Assembly (NCBI GenBank): GCA_001599975.1
Contig: BCIO01000002.1
Coordinates: 1,871,883-1,935,882 of the forward strand
Length of the DNA stretch: 64,000 nt
Source of the DNA: Cystobasidiopsis lactophilus
Taxonomy: Eukaryota > Basidiomycota > Agaricostilbomycetes > Agaricostilbales > Chionosphaeraceae
Direction: 5' to 3'
Made by a program: the position numbers and the translations under genes. Below are positions 21,470 to 34,409 of the stretch, piece by piece. Numbering within the stretch: position 1 is the first letter of the stretch; the number at the start of each line of letters is the position of its first letter. The notes under the pieces are model-generated. The model was not told the origin of the DNA. It saw only the letters and a program-made list of their open reading frames with translations, and did no database searches.

Positions 21470-23177
21470 ATGGCGAGCTGGCTGTGTGTGCAACGCGGCT
21501 TAGCCTCTCACAGTAAATTGGTGGCGGCCAAGGCGCTGCGAGCGCACTATGCTCCCTTCCGGACGTTTGTGTCGACTCCGAGTGCACTCGGTGGGCTCCG
21601 GCTTTGCGTTCGGGAGATGTCTATGGCTCATGCGGGTGATTTATCAGAGACTGTCAAGGTCCCGCAGATGGCAGAAGTACGTCCCGAACCAGCTGGCAGG
21701 CTGCCACCCTACTTATGCCCGCCGGCCACCAGTCTATCAGCGAGGGCACGTTGAAGCAGTGGCTGAAGCAAAAGGGCGACTACGCCGAACAGGACGAGGA
21801 GATCGCTACCATTGAGACGTAAGCCTGCTTGCCCTTACCCGCGCAGAGAGAGGTGCACGCTAAATGTTGCATAAACAGCGACAAGGTGACCGTCATCCTT
21901 TATTGACCGCCGGCCATCGTCGCTGACCACCAGGGCTACTAGATCGATGTCTCGGTTAACGCACCCTTCGCTGGCACCATTACGGAACTGATGGCCAGCG
22001 AAGAGGACACCGTTTCGGTCGGCCAAGATCTGTTCAAGATCGAGGAAGGCGGCTCCCCAGGTGCGTCGGCTCCTCGGGCCTCATAAAGAAGACGCAGCGG
22101 ATTGAGACTTGTCCCCGCAGGTAAATCGGCGGAGAAGCCAAAGGAAGAGCCAAAGGAGGAGCCCAAGGAGGAGGAGAAAGAGCCTCAGTCCAAGCGCAAG
22201 AAGCCAGACGAGGCCAAGGTCGACAAAAAGGAAGAGGTGCCCGACCGCCCAGAACCTCAAGTGTCCGAGCCGAAGCAGCCCGCCCCCAAGCCTTCAAAGG
22301 GCAGCGCTTCCAAGGAGCCAGCAAAGGAAGCGGCCAAGCCCTCCGTGCCCGGCGACCGTACCGAGCGAAGGGCACGTCCCTGGTCTATTAGTCTCAAAGA
22401 TGTTCTTCGCTGACGGCGCCAAGCAGGTCAAGATGAACTCAATGCGAAAGCGCATCGCCGAACGCCTCAAGCAGTCGCAAAACGTCGCCGCCTCGCTCAC
22501 GACTTTCAACGAGGTGGACATGTCCGCCTTGATGAAGCTTCGCTCCGACTACAAGGATCGCGTGCTCAAAGACAAGGGCATCAAGTTTGGCTTCATGTCC
22601 GCCTTCGCTCGCGCCTGCTGCCTTGCGCTGAAGGAGTTCCCTGCCGCCAATGCCTCTATTGAAGGCCCTGGCCCCGGTGACCAGATCGTCTACCGCGACT
22701 ATGTGGACCTGTCGGTGGCCGTGGCGACGCCCAAGGGCTTGGTCACGCCGGTCGTGCGCAATTGCGAGAACCTGAGCTTTTTGGAGATTGAAGAGGCCAT
22801 CGCCAACTTGGGCAAGAAGGCGAAGGACGGCAAGCTGACGCTGGAAGACATGGCCGGCGGCAGCTTCACCATTTCGAACGGAGGCGTTTTCGGCTCGCTG
22901 ATGGGCACGCCGATCATCAACTCGCCCCAGGCCGCCGTCCTTGGCATGCACGCTGTCTTCAACAAGCCCAGAGTTGTCAACGGCGAGATTGTCATTAGAC
23001 CCGTCATGATGTTGGCTCTGACCTACGACCATCGTTTGTTGGACGGCCGAGAAGCCGTGTCTTTCCTCGGTGCGTTTCCCAGTTGGCTCTTTTCCATCAC
23101 CGCATCTAACGTTGTGTGAGATCCCAGTGCGCGTGAAGCAGCTTATCGAAGACCCCGCGTATATGCTCTTGCAATAG
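21470..23177 (+). CDS. KGD2: dihydrolipoamide succinyltransferase, E2 of 2-oxoglutarate dehydrogenase
   Basis: Core of the mitochondrial 2-oxoglutarate dehydrogenase complex. The N-terminus [20 protein letters not shown] suits mitochondrial import. A lipoyl domain follows ([31 protein letters not shown] with the lipoylated Lys, [11 protein letters not shown]), then a Lys/Glu/Pro linker, and a catalytic domain with [39 protein letters not shown] and the active-site [12 protein letters not shown]. It ends EDPAYMLLQ. As in other eukaryotic succinyltransferases, no E3-binding domain lies in the linker. The lipoyl Lys is encoded by a 13-base exon. Confidence 0.95.
21879..21891 (+). other. 13-base exon of KGD2 carrying the lipoyl lysine
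   Basis: CGACAAGGTGACC lies between the acceptor TAAACAG and a weak donor GTCATC. It encodes most of T-D-K-V-T, which includes the lipoylated Lys, and fits the phase of both flanking exons (…IET and IDVSVNAPF…). Confidence 0.72.
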
Positions 23178-23334
23178 ACGAGCATCTGGTGGCTAAATGG
23201 GCGCCGAGAAACGCCTGCGAGGTCTCCGGGCTGGCTGTCATATTTCACTTTCTTACACGATTGTATTGCCCTCTGGCAAGAATTGACAAATTGGCATTCG
23301 CATACCAAACACCCCCAGGCCGACCCCAACTAGA

Positions 23335-24397
23335 TCATACAATGAGAAGCAAAACTAACATTACAATGAGGACGCCCATGAGAATCAATATGCACCAGCT
23401 TGAACGCGAGTCTAGCAATTTGAAGCGTTAGCTAGACAGCAAGCGGAACCCAGTCCAGACGACGCACTGCGGTTGGCTTCGATGAATTGTTGTAATCGTC
23501 CTTGCGCTTTATCTAGTTTCGCTTGCGTGCTGTCCACTTCTCGGTTGACAGCAGTCAGCATCCTGTTTGGAAACCAGTGAGCTTTCAGATGACGCTGGGC
23601 ACAGCGCCACCACACGGGCAGAGGCTCCCTGGACTCACCCAACTTGATCTACTACCTCTGCTCCCATCGCTGAAGCCTGGTCTTTCAGCAGACGCACGAC
23701 GCCCGCGATGGAAGCCAAAGTGGAATCCTGTTCTCGCATGATCTCCTGCCCCGTCCACATTCGGTGAGAATGCTGATTTCTTCCTTCGATGGTGCACACC
23801 ACCTCACATATTCTTGCTCTTGGTGCTGCCAGCCACCTCCGCTTTCCTCGTCGTCATCGTCCAGCTCGCTCGGTGGCGCTCTCCTTGGCGGGTACGCGTC
23901 GTCTTGCTGCCGCCGCACGCTCTTTTCTATCCCCTGCGCTCAGAAACAGATCAGCTGCTTTGAAATGAGCAAGGAGCTTGGCATAGCGGACCTGCAGCCG
24001 TTGTTGACTTTGGGCTACAAATTTCTGGCGGGCTGTGAGGGTGGTTTCGCTGATAGCGTAGCGCGTCAGGTCCTGTGCAGCCAGTTGCACGCTCTCTTTG
24101 AGCTCTTGAAGGTCGTCTGAAAGCAAGCTGAGGGCTTCCTCCAAGTCGAGCCTTGTCGCCTCCAGCTCCTCACTTGCATCAGAGTCGGTCACCGTGCTTC
24201 GAATCCTCAGATAGGAATCACGGAGCGCCTCTGCCGACTGTAGATACTTCAGGTCATTCCTCCAAAGGGAAAGCATGCAAACAGACCAGCAGAGCTCGGG
24301 AGAAGTCACTTAAACGGAGAGCATCGTGAGGTCGGATGCGGGCTACGACTCTTTCTAGTGCAGCAACCTACTCTTTGGCCTCATCAAAAGGGTCCAT
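23335..24397 (-). CDS. TLG1: Tlg1/syntaxin-6-type Qc SNARE
   Basis: Membrane-anchored SNARE of endosome/trans-Golgi fusion. It starts MDPFDEAKE, like syntaxin 6. The N-terminal helical domain (ATRLDLEEALSLLSDDLQEL) is followed by acidic and basic linkers, then the SNARE motif: QEIMREQDSTLASIAGVVRL and LTAVNREVDSTQAKLDKAQ, with the central Gln layer. The tail anchor (WCILILMGVLIVMLVLLLIV) appears only when the last intron (23412-23467, branch CTAAC) is removed; otherwise the frame ends at the TAG of the acceptor itself. It starts 85 bp from the divergent SPT20 gene. Confidence 0.85.
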
Positions 24398-24482
24398 TGG
24401 AACACTGCAGGTAAAGCCCACGGGTATAGAGTCGCTCGACCAGATCAAGAAGGAGATTTCCCTCTTGTTTCGCGCCGCCATT

Positions 24483-26470
24483 ATGAGCAACAACATATCG
24501 ACCCACAACCTTACCAGATGGACTGTAAGCCTTGCTGGATGGCTATGAACCGTCCAACTTAGGCTCCTTGTGGGACAGCGCCAAATCCTTCGCAAGTTCA
24601 ACAAGTCACCGCCCTCGATGACCGTCCACCTCTTTCCCTCGCACTTTAGGTTCGAGCAACAAGTGAGGCAGAGGATCGGCTTGATGCACGTCTGGCTCAG
24701 GTGCTGACCAGCGGCCTACAGAACGGCGTTTTCTTGTACGAGAGCCCAATGAGGGTGAGCGTCCCTCTATTTGAGACCTCTTTTGGCCTCCCGTCCTGAC
24801 GGCGGGCGCCTCCTCGCAGTGCTTCTTGGAGTATGTGCGCGAACAACGGCTGCCGTCGGACCTTATGGCAGTCTTGGACGAGGCCAAAGTGCCGTTCTAC
24901 GAGGGTGCGTCCCTGAACCTGCTTGACCCTTTGGCCCCCGCGATGTCGTCGCTAAGACACCTTGCAGGCTCGCTCATCATCCAAGTCCATGACCACCGCG
25001 ATGCGCCAGAATCCCGGACGAAGCAGACTGCCTACAGCCCCACCCGCACCCAGCTGTCCTCCTCGTCCAAGGCGGTTGCTGCTGATGCCGAGCAGGCCGA
25101 CGCCGCCCCAGAGGTCTACCGCATTGTCTTGGGCCCCTCCGTTGAGACGCTGTGGACCGACCTGGCCTACCTCACGGAGCACTCCCAGATTTCGCCCTCC
25201 CTCGACTCGTCCGACCTGGCCTTGGAGCTGGAAGGGCGCATCCTCAGCCTCACGCAACCCAGTCTGTGCTTGGACCCCAGCATAGAGGTGTCTCGGATGG
25301 CCAACAGCACGTTTCGGGCCACCACTCTGGCATTTCCTGGCGTGGGCAAGGGCGACAGCGTGGCGGGCAAGCGAATGACCACCGTGCGACTGCCCGCGGG
25401 CGAAAGACAGGCCGACCAAGAGCAAGAGTGGTTTATGCGCAAGATGGACGACACGCTGGAACGCCCTTTTGCGCCCACGTAAGGCTTTTGGATGACTTCG
25501 CTGTGTCGCTCACCGGCTCACACTGGCGCTAACGTCGTATTTTTTTCGCAGGTTCTCGCGTCTTACATTTGTCCAGCAAGCTCAAAGGGACAAGAAGAAG
25601 GCAGATGAAACGCCCAAGGCCAAAGCCGACAGCCTACCGGGCCAGCCGCACCCTTCGCACGCCATGGTCATGCAGCAAAGCCACGCCGCCGGTCAGAACC
25701 GCCCGGTCCACCCATTGGCACAGTCACATATTCCTTCCATGAACCAACCTCCGGCGCCGTCGCCACAGTCCCCTTTGACCATCCCCATCCCGGCCAAAGT
25801 CAACAAACGCGGCCGAGGTGACGAGGAGTCGCCGCCCCCGTCGGCTTCGACTTCTGTGTCGGGTGGCGGACAGCCTCCGTCAAAGAAGAAGGTCGGCAGA
25901 CCGTCGAAGGCCTCTCAGGGAGCAAGAGCGGCCGACAGCCCGGAGCCAACGCCGTCCACGTCCAAGGCAAAGCCCAAGACCAAGACGTCCACCTCGTCAG
26001 CGGCGACCACTCGCAAGAACAAGCCGCAAGAGCCAGCTGACGTGCTCACGATCCCGACGTCAGCGCCGATCAATCCCATGCAGCCACCCTTGCTTCTACC
26101 TCAAGGCTCGGCACCAGATTTTGAGCCACAGCAGCAACACCAAATGATGCTGCAGGGCCTCCCTGCTCCCCTGCCGTCCCACGCCCCTTCGTACAATCCC
26201 ATCCTCGGCGGCCCTCGTCAAGGCCAATACACCTTCCAGATGGCCCTGCAGCAGCCGAGCCCGAGCCCGCAGCAGCAGCAGCACCAGCACCAGCAACAGC
26301 AGGCCATGGCAGGAAACATGCCACTGCCGAACTTTCCTATGTACCACCCGCCTCACCAGCTCCAAATGGCCGCGCAGGTCCAAGCCCAAAGTTACGCCCA
26401 CGCTCAACAAATGGCGCAGATGGCGCAAATGGGCCAGCTCTCGCAGTGGAATTATATGCAGGGCCAATGA
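24483..26470 (+). CDS. SPT20: SAGA complex subunit Spt20
   Basis: Structural subunit of the SAGA coactivator in the nucleus. The Spt20 domain reads across exons: SPPSMTVHLFPSHFRFEQQ, then NGVFLYESPMRCFLEYVREQ, then VPFYEGSLIIQVHDHRD. The start at 24483 (MSNNISTHNLTRWT) joins RQILRKFNKSPPS in frame with donor GTAAGC and acceptor GGGACAG. The rest is low-complexity: Ser/Pro/Lys, an AT-hook-like KKKVGRPSKA, and a Gln-rich end (QQQQHQHQQQQA, Met/Gln repeats) typical of coactivator tails. Ends 176 bp before the methionine sulfoxide reductase gene. Confidence 0.85.
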
Positions 26471-26646
26471 GGAGGAACCTGATGTACCATTTGCCCACAT
26501 TTTGTACTACGATCTTGTGCACTCGTCGGTGGCCCTGCTTGGCTCCGAACCATTCACCGCTCGCTCGCGCTTGCTGTTGTATGCGCCCTTTGCCTCTGAT
26601 TCGACCCTTCATATTTGGTTTAGCAGCACTCCGAACACACGCAACC

Positions 26647-27571
26647 ATGGCCGGCTCCATCAAAGTCCAAAAATCGGATGCTGAGTGGCGAAGCGAACTG
26701 ACGCCAGCAGAGTACAACGTGGGGAGGGCCCGATCTCACAAACTGGCTCGTCTGACATGCTGTCGCACAACAGGTGCTACGACAGAAGGGCACAGAGCGA
26801 CCGTTTACAGGTGAGGAAATGCGATCGTCATGCTGGGGTCGAACGCTGAAACAAGTCTCTCTCTTGATGCAGGCGAATACGACTCCCATTACCCCAAGAC
26901 CGGCGTTTACAGATGCAGAGCCTGTTCCACACCCTTGTATACGGCGGAGGACAAGTTTAAGAGCGGATGTGCGTGTCCCATTTCCTTGTCGTCGAAGTGG
27001 CTTCCCTCAATCGGCCACAACTGGCATAATCACAGGCGGATGGCCGGCTTTTGACGATTCCTTCAAAGGTGTGTTGGCTGTATGTCCCAATGTGATTTCT
27101 CGTAAGCTCAAGGTCTTCTTTGGCATGATCCCAGGCGCTGTGGTTCGTCTGGCCTTCGTGCTTACAAAGAGCGTTCTTGACATCGGTGTCAATGCCATAG
27201 GAGCGCCACACGGACTCTTCTATGGGTATGGAGAGGACAGAGATTGTCTGTGCTGCTTGTGGTGGTCAGTCGCTGTGACTTCCGGCCCTCGCACACGTGA
27301 AAGCTGACTTCGTTGTACTGGACATGCAGGCCACCTCGGACATGTCTTCAAAGGTAGGGCCACCTTGTTTCATGAAGTCCGCTGGTTCGCACGGCTTACA
27401 ATCGGCTGCAGGCGAACGCTTGACCCCTAAGAACGAACGCCACTGCGTAAACAGCCTCTCTATCCGGTAGATCTTCCAGACTTGGCTCCATTAGAGACTG
27501 TATACTTATTCTAGAGCAGATTCGATCCTTCTGGATCTATGGAGGAAGCCGCCACCAATGGCGACAAGTGA
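26647..27571 (+). CDS. peptide-methionine (R)-S-oxide reductase, MsrB type
   Basis: Repairs oxidised Met in proteins using thioredoxin. The spliced product of about 145 residues has MAGSIKVQKSDAEWRSELTP, RQKGTERPFTGEYDSHY, the zinc CxxC pairs YRCRACSTPLY and VCAACGGHLGHVF, GCGWPAFDDSFKGAV, and the catalytic Cys in KNERHCVNSLSIRF. It needs about nine exons, one of only 8 bases (27135-27142). It ends SMEEAATNGDK. No targeting peptide is seen, so a cytosolic enzyme is inferred. Confidence 0.92.
27135..27142 (+). other. 8-base microexon in the MsrB gene
   Basis: GCGCTGTG between acceptor TGATCCCAG and donor GTTCGT. It completes G and adds A-V in the conserved FKGAVxRH stretch; the next exon begins GAGCGCCAC (E-R-H). 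Flanking introns are 66 and 58 bases. Confidence 0.75.
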
Positions 27572-27850
27572 TGACTTTCAAGTTGATGGGCTGCCAGGAC
27601 CAACGAGGAAAGGCACTATGCCCTGGTCTTAATCCGAAGCTGTGCATCGACCCTATGCTGTAATTCATGATCCAACTCTATAACCGATTGCCTTCAAACC
27701 AAAAGTCTGCCCAAGTACAGGCTGAGCACTGGCTGAGCGCCGTCGGGGCGACGGCCGGCGTTCAGCTCACGCACACTTTCTTTCTCGAACCAGCACCCTC
27801 TCGTTTCGTCGTGCCTTGTTGCCTTTGAGATGTTGGTATATTCGTGAACA

Positions 27851-30046
27851 ATGTCGTCTGAGTGTGCCCCGTTGGCCGCGTCCACCCATGTCGTCTCTGG
27901 GCCAAGCGAGGATGCAGCGGGCCTGTCCACGGCATTTGTGACGCGCACAGGCAATGCTCTCCGACTGGATGGAGCACCATTTGTTGCAGTGGGACCGAAT
28001 GTATACTGGCTTGGACTGGATGAGAACGTCGTGAGCTCTGTTTTCCCTTGACGGCATGCTCACCTCCGGGGTCATTCAAACTTCGCCACAAGATTCCAAA
28101 TCCCAGTTACCCATCGCAAGCGAGGGTCTTGGAGATAATGGCAACGGCACAGGCCATGGGCGCAACGGCCATTCGCAGCACAACACTGGGAGTTTCCGTC
28201 GGATGCCCTTTGTGTGTGCAGCCTTCTTTGGGTGTGGTGAATGAAGCCGCTTTGGAAGCCATCGATTTCGCCATCTTTGCGGCTCAAATGCAAGTCTCTC
28301 TGCCCAGACACCTAGCCCATTGACTGAGCTTCGAGACTTGTCATCAGATACGGCAGTACGTGACCTCTTTTGCAGGATCAGACAGTCTCTGACGGATTTT
28401 GCCAATCAAGTCCGCCTGATCATCCCGCTGGTTGACCAATACGACTAGTGAGCCTCAACATTTGCTTTTGGCATTGGAATCTAGAGGCGTCCCGAGCTGA
28501 CGAAGTGAAAGCTACCATGGCGGAATCGCATCGTTTCTGGCCTTCCAAAACTCGTCCACGGGCGACCACGCCCTTTTTTACGACACGTCTTCATTAGTTT
28601 ACGCCGATTTTACCTCTTACATGTGAGCGAAGCCTTTCGAGGGCTCTATCAGTTGCCCTGAGCACCCAAAATGGCCTCTTCAGTACCAGCCTACTTAATC
28701 ACACCAGCTCCATCACCAGCGTGAGTCTCCGCTTCGGGAAAGGGCTTCTATACTCGCAGAGCGAGACTGAGGAGCATTTCAATAGATTCCCATCCGGCTT
28801 GACCCGACTATCATGGCCTGGGAGACTGGAAACGAACTAAATTCGCCGCCAGTCGAATGGACCGACTCGATTTCAACCTTTATTAAGGCCTTGGCGCCTA
28901 ATCATCTGGTGATGGAGTGAGCAGAGGCGCCAGGACAATTCTCGCACGTTTTGATCTGACGATTTTGATAGCGGCTCGTATGGCATTCATCGAGATGCCC
29001 TGTCTCTGGCCCACGTCGATCTGTACTCGAATCACTACTATCCACCTTGGAATGTGAAAATGCAGGCGGACGCAAAGACTGTCCGCGGCGCTGGAAAGGC
29101 CTTCCTTGTGGGCGAGTTCGACTGGTGTGCACTTTTTCTTTTGTATCTGCAAGCAGACCGCGATCTTACGCGGGCTACCACCTAGGACGGGAAAATACAG
29201 CCAAATGGGCCTCTTGGCTGGCTTGGTGCCACTGGTGATCGCCCTGATTTGCCTATGCCTGCCCTCGCGCTGGTTCCAGCGCCGCTTCGTCTTGTGGGCT
29301 GGAAAAAAGAAGAGCCGCTCCACCGCTCCACCAGCTGCTGGCCTGGCGGGAAGTGGTGGCGACGTGAAACTGGACACCATCAACAACTCCGAAGTGCCAA
29401 CGCTGGACAAAGGAGATGAGCCTCTAATCACCACGCCGGCAGCGCCGCCGACTCCCGACGGGCGCTCGTTTCGCATCCGGAAATGGCACCTGGTGGTCTT
29501 CTTCTTGCTCTGGATTCCGATCACGGAAGGCGTCGTACTCCTCTATGGGCCTTCGAAGCTTGGGTCTTTCCTCGATCACATGGAGAGGACAGAAGGGCTT
29601 TCTGGCTCGTTCTACTGGTCGCTCTTTGGCCGTGACGATGTCTGCTGTCAATTTGTCCAACATGTAAGGGTCTGCTCACGCCAAAGGATCACGCGTGTCA
29701 CTGACGCCGAGCTGCTTGCGACTAGAACGATGGGTTCACTCTCCACTTGGACACAACAGACTCTGGGATGCAGTCTCGGGCGTTCCAGCTGGCCCGATAC
29801 GCCTATCGCGCCTCAGGCCGCACGCCTTCCTACGCCTCGGCGTTGGGAAATCAGGCCCAGCTGCCCGCAATCGCGTGCCCTCAACCAGCCGCCTTGTCAA
29901 CGTCGCCGGCTTCTTCCTCATCGGTCAGTCTGGCTTCGCAAACAAGCGCTGCCGCGACCCCTACCATAGTGTCGTCTGCCGCTCAGACGTCCTTGCGGCT
30001 CACAACGAGAGCAACATCATCTCTGGTCACTACAACCGCTATCTAG
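27851..30046 (+). CDS. GH5-like (clan A) glycoside hydrolase with internal transmembrane insert
   Basis: The N-terminal two thirds match fungal endo-mannanase-like GH5 proteins: FVTRTGNALRLDGAPFVAVG, YWLGLDENV, MGATAIRSTTLGVSVGCPLC, YGIRLIIPLVDQYDYYHGG, the acid/base in MAWETGNELN, DGSYGIHRDALSLAHVDLYS, HYYPPW, and the nucleophile in FLVGEFDW. Directly after it comes a membrane segment (MGLLAGLVPLVIALICLCL), a basic then acidic loop, a second segment (WHLVVFFLLWIPITEGVVLLY), and only then the last barrel strand (GSFYWSLFGRDD and HNDGFTLHLD) with a Ser/Thr-rich end. No signal peptide is seen at the Met. About ten exons, one of 8 bases next to a GC-AG intron. Confidence 0.78.
28290..28347 (+). 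other. GC-AG intron in the GH5-like gene
   Basis: Donor GCAAGT, acceptor GTCATCAG, 58 bases. It leaves CAA-AT in frame with the following microexon to give Q-I-Y-G-I-R, as in relatives. The GT donor four bases downstream breaks the frame. Confidence 0.65.
28348..28355 (+). other. 8-base microexon in the GH5-like gene
   Basis: ATACGGCA between CATCAG and a GTACGT donor. It supplies I-Y-G and joins TCCGCCTG (acceptor AATCAAG) to give YGIRLIIPLVD. A longer alternative exon start at 28375 would insert ten unrelated residues. Confidence 0.65.
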
Positions 30047-30148
30047 ATTAGGCGGAAGGAGCCAGCGCAGCGGTATGGGAATAGTATCGCAATGCATCTC
30101 CAAACCAAAACAATGTACAACAGCTCTTGCTGAACCCCAGTACCACAA

Positions 30149-32360
30149 TCAAGAGAAGAGTTTCTTCTCGAAGGAGACAAGGCCATGGACGCCACCTAAG
30201 CAAAAATTCGTCAGAATTTGTGCGGCGAGCGCCCAGCAAATAGCACGCACCTTCGGCCTGCGCCTGAGTGGAGCGAAGCTCGAAACGGACTGCAGAGCCA
30301 GATATTAGTTGCGTTTGAGGCAGGCCAGACACTGAACATACGAGTACCGTCGTCCGCTTGGGAGCGCAACTGAACCAAGGACTTGATGCCCATGTCCTGC
30401 AGGGAATGCTGGAGGCCGACTTGCAGGTACGGCAAGAACTTGCGGATAGAGCCTCTATCCTGGACTGCGCCGGTCACTCCCTGCGAAAGCGCCCGAGAGT
30501 GTGAGCGGCCGAGCAACAAAACAACAATTCGACGGCTCACCTGTGCAACGCGCACAACGTCGTCCTCCGAAAAGTACCGCGAGGTTGCGGCGTTATCGAC
30601 ATACTTGATGTCGTCCGTTTTCTTGCCTGTCTTCTGGTGCTCCATGGCGTCAATGCTGCCCATGCCTCTGTACTTCTTGAGGCGTTGCCCAGCATTGTAA
30701 AAGTATTCGCCAGGCGACTCGGTCGTGCCCGCCAGCAGAGAGCCCATCATGACGGCGGATGCGCCCAGCGACAGGGCTTTGGCGATGTGGCCGACGTTGC
30801 CGATACCGCCGTCAGCCCACACTGGCACACCAAACTGGTTCGAGAATTGAGCGACGGCGTAGACGGCGGTGGCCTGAGGCCGACCGACGGCGGTGACCTC
30901 TTGGGTGATGCAAATGGAGCCGGATCCCATGCCAACCCGCAGAGCGTCGGCGCCGGCAACAATGAGCTGTGCTGCCTGCTCCCGTGTCACCACGTTGCCC
31001 GCAACCACCTCGAGGTTAGGGTAGGTCGCCTTGATCCACTTGATCATGTCGATCTGAAACGTCGAGTTGCCTTGGGACGAATCGAGCACCACAATATCCA
31101 GCCCGGCTTCGACCAGCAAAGCCAGGCGCTCTCGGTCAGGTTCGCGCGTGCCGATGGCGGCACCAACGATGAGCTGCTTGGAGTCGACCTTCTTGGACGC
31201 CAGCGGGTAGTCCTTGTTCTTGAGCAAGTCAGATCGGGCGAGGAGGGCTTGAAGACGGCCTTCAGAGTCGACCAGAGGCAGCTTGCCCTTCTTGGAATCG
31301 CGCAGGATGGTGTTGGCCTCGTCGAGAGTGACCCCTTGGGGCGCGACGACCAGGTCTGGTAGGTGGGTCATGACCGAGTCCAAAGGCGCGTCGGCAGACC
31401 GGAACTGAACGTCTCGGCCCGTGACGATGCCCAGCAGCTTGCCCTTGAGCTTGCCGGTATCTAGACACAGCAAGAAAGCAAGCGAATGAGCAATGTTGTT
31501 CTCTGGCACAGGAACAAACGACAAGGCAAGACAAGAGAGGGGGATCAGACAAGCCAAGGTAACAAATGATGTGGTTATCCTCAGCGGCGCGTCCAAGCAA
31601 GTAGGAGGTTAACACCGTCCAATTAGCAAACGCGTCGCGAATTCGGAAGAACGAAGGTTTGTTGATTGTATCATCACGCAAAAGAGTGGTGGGCAGACGC
31701 AGACAGGAGGAAGGGGCACTGACCGGTGACGGGAATGCCGCAAAAGCCGTGGCGGGCCTTGATGTCGAGCACATCCTGCACCTTGTCGTCGGGCTTGAGG
31801 ACCACAGGGTCGGTGATGAACCCGTTCTCAAACTTCTTGACAGCCCTGACCATAGAGGCCTGCTCTTGCGGGGACATGTTGTGGTGAATGATGCCCACGC
31901 CGCCGAGAAGCTATCGGACGCGAATGTTGACTAATTTAGGAAAAATTCTGCAAGAGGAGGCAGCAAAGGGCCAAGCTCACCGCCATGGCAATGGCCGTCT
32001 CCGTCTCTGTGACAGTGTCCATAGGCGAAGAGAGGAACGGCGTCTTGATGGTCACATTGCGCGTAATGCGGCTCTCTAGCGAGACAGTCGAGGCCGAAAA
32101 ATCGATGTGCCCCGGCTGCAGCGTTGTCCCTCAGCTTGCTGCGCGCCTTTTGAAGATGCGACAAGGTAGCAACACACCAGGACAAGGAAATCGTTATAGG
32201 TGATGCCTCCGGCGCGCCCGTCCGTCAGCTCTTGCAGGGAGAGGCCGTCGAGCTGCTTGTACGTATTCAGGTGCTTTAAGGCGGCGTCCGCGGGCAAGTA
32301 GGTCGGGTGGTGGCCATTGACCGCAGGTTTAGAGCTAGAGGAGCCTTCAATCACGACCAT
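30149..32360 (-). CDS. inosine-5'-monophosphate dehydrogenase
   Basis: Rate-limiting step of guanine nucleotide synthesis (IMP to XMP with NAD+). Starts [16 protein letters not shown]; has [38 protein letters not shown], two CBS domains ([24 protein letters not shown]), [23 protein letters not shown] with the catalytic Cys, [16 protein letters not shown], and the flap [18 protein letters not shown]. The last small exon gives [14 protein letters not shown]. About seven exons; the large catalytic exon is nearly uninterrupted. It follows RVB1 on the same strand with a 173-bp gap. Confidence 0.96.
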
Positions 32361-32533
32361 TTTGAGGGGCGGGGTCTTGGACGACCAGGTCACAGGTGCG
32401 AGAAAAATTTGGCATGTTTGTTTTGCTCGGTACACGAATGGTGGTCAAGTCCTTCAAGGGCTTGGCCATCCCTAAGGGGTTTATCGAATTGCATTGAGAC
32501 CCGGACCAGAGGGTCTTGCTTTTTGGGGAGACG

Positions 32534-34287
<1,754 letters not shown>

Positions 34288-34409
34288 TCAATGTGGATCG
34301 CACGAGCGTACGAAGAGCTCAGATGACGGTTGGCTTCAAGCGGGATTCCAGCGCTCGCCTGGCAGGCCAGTCATCTCGCTGGCGGTGACGGGTTTCTATT
34401 GCAATATGT

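Noticed and set aside
23412-23445. Cys-containing C-terminus of Tlg1 (…CCLANASNC) as a lipid-anchored end
   Set aside because: The segment is intronic by its GTGCGT donor and CTAAC branch site, and the spliced form gives a proper tail anchor.
30637-31362. 241-codon open frame opposite IMP dehydrogenase
   Set aside because: It mirrors the GC-biased codons of the conserved minus-strand exon and has no recognisable domain.
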